Positions 7,070-7,470 of a stretch of 7,470 bases of DNA are shown here, piece by piece. The DNA comes from Verrucomicrobiia bacterium. GTDB lineage: Bacteria; Verrucomicrobiota; Verrucomicrobiia; Opitutales; Opitutaceae. The number at the start of each line of letters is the position of its first letter. The stretch's first letter is position 1. The notes beneath the pieces were generated by a model. The model was not told the DNA's origin, searched no databases, and saw only the letters and a list, made by a program, of their open reading frames with translations. The DNA is taken from positions 1-7,470 of the forward strand of contig JAUHWE010000212.1 in the NCBI GenBank assembly GCA_030424825.1, in the 5' to 3' direction. The position numbers and the translations under genes were made by a program.

Positions 7070-7089
7070 GAGCTGAGTCCTTTCAGCTC
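7070..7089 (-). repeat. Inverted repeat near the kinase start
   Basis: GAGCTGA (7070-7076) and TCAGCTC (7083-7089) form a perfect 7-bp stem with a 6-base loop. It ends 17 bases upstream of the kinase start codon, so in a leftward transcript it would be a leader hairpin close to the ribosome-binding region. No thymine tract follows it on either strand. Confidence 0.45.
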
Positions 7090-7091
7090 GA

Positions 7092-7123
7092 AGTCGCGTC
7101 GCAGGAATTCCCGCGGCGCGACT
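7092..7123 (-). repeat. GC-rich inverted repeat between response regulator and kinase genes
   Basis: The 11-base arms AGTCGCGTCGC (7092-7102) and GCGGCGCGACT (7113-7123) are complementary except at one position, which is a G-U pair on the plus strand and a C-A mismatch on the minus strand. The central 10 bases contain the palindrome GGAATTCC. In the leftward transcript the hairpin is 78 bases after the response-regulator stop and is not followed by a clear uridine run, so it is a poor intrinsic terminator. It may be a partial terminator, an mRNA-processing structure or a protein-binding site. Confidence 0.5.
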
Positions 7124-7201
7124 CTAAGAAAATATCTATCTAAGCGTTTTCAGGCGGAAGATAGTTAAAGTAGTCTGTGAAATGTGTGGAATAGGTTGCC
7201 G

Positions 7202-7470
7202 CTAAGCCAGCGAGATGAGATCATTTTTGATCGCATACCGCGTGAGCGCCGCGACGTCATGGAGATTGAGCTTTCTCATTATATTCGTGCGGTGGTTGTC
7301 CACGGTACGCACGGAGATATTGAGACGGGCTGCAATTTCCTTTGTTGAATAACTCTCGGCAACGAGTTGGAGAATTTGCTTCTCCCGGTCGGATAGGGGG
7401 ATTTCGCTAGAGCTGGAGTCAGGGTTGAGAATAAGAGACCGCATGACACTTGCCATCTTGGGGCCGATGA
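7202..7470 (-). CDS. NarL/FixJ-type response regulator, C-terminal part (cut by window edge)
   Basis: Only the C-terminal DNA-binding end is visible. The reading frame stays open to the window edge: the four codons upstream of the ATG at 7456 read IGPK, which joins naturally to [10 protein letters not shown] as the linker seen in NarL-type regulators. That ATG is therefore probably internal, and a receiver domain is expected beyond the window. The LuxR/GerE helix-turn-helix is complete: [14 protein letters not shown], then [28 protein letters not shown], which includes the recognition helix. It ends in [15 protein letters not shown]. Proteins of this family bind promoter DNA as dimers when phosphorylated. 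The kinase gene follows in the same direction after 149 bp, suggesting a functional pair, though the gap is long enough for a separate promoter. An alternative is a LuxR-type regulator with a different N-terminal domain. Confidence 0.9.
   Translation of the reverse strand, partial: IGPKMASVMRSLILNPDSSSSEIPLSDREKQILQLVAESYSTKEIAARLNISVRTVDNHRTNIMRKLNLHDVAALTRYAIKNDLISLA

Noticed and set aside
7124..7201. Kinase promoter on the minus strand in the AT-rich part of the gap
   Set aside because: Several -10-like sequences are present (a TATCTATCTA stretch on the plus strand), but none has a -35 hexamer at acceptable spacing.

Overview
The window looks like ordinary chromosomal sequence from a Verrucomicrobiota-type bacterium, perhaps class Opitutia. 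This is an inference from gene content: a Tat-exported Gfo/Idh/MocA oxidoreductase, a family-4 uracil-DNA glycosylase with an N-terminal extension, a soluble multi-PAS hybrid kinase, and gene starts mostly without Shine-Dalgarno sequences. No rRNA, tRNA, CRISPR array, insertion sequence or phage gene was seen.

Layout. Four genes read rightward over about 0.1-4.7 kb: a putatively secreted protein of unknown function (144-1448); a Tat-signal Gfo/Idh/MocA-family oxidoreductase (1595-3037), followed by a strong intrinsic terminator (3063-3100); riboflavin synthase ribE (3190-3786); and a family-4-type uracil-DNA glycosylase (3787-4707). The ribE stop codon abuts the glycosylase start codon, so those two form a tight bicistronic unit. 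Two genes read leftward from the right edge: the C-terminal end of a NarL/FixJ-type response regulator, cut by the window end (7202-7470), and a 773-residue cytoplasmic hybrid histidine kinase with three PAS-like regions (4731-7052). The two blocks converge with a 23-bp gap at 4708-4730.

How the genes fit together. The first two proteins appear destined for export, and the second probably acts on sugars or glycosides outside the cytoplasm. ribE makes riboflavin, and its partner gene is a DNA-repair enzyme, so their pairing is not explained by a shared pathway. The kinase and the response regulator are co-oriented and 149 bp apart and plausibly form one signalling pair. The gap between them holds two adjacent inverted repeats.

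No clearly new multi-gene system is visible. The points most worth following up are a tryptophan in place of one expected iron-sulfur cysteine in the glycosylase, the uncharacterised secreted protein with a lysine/arginine-rich centre, and the paired inverted repeats between the signalling genes.
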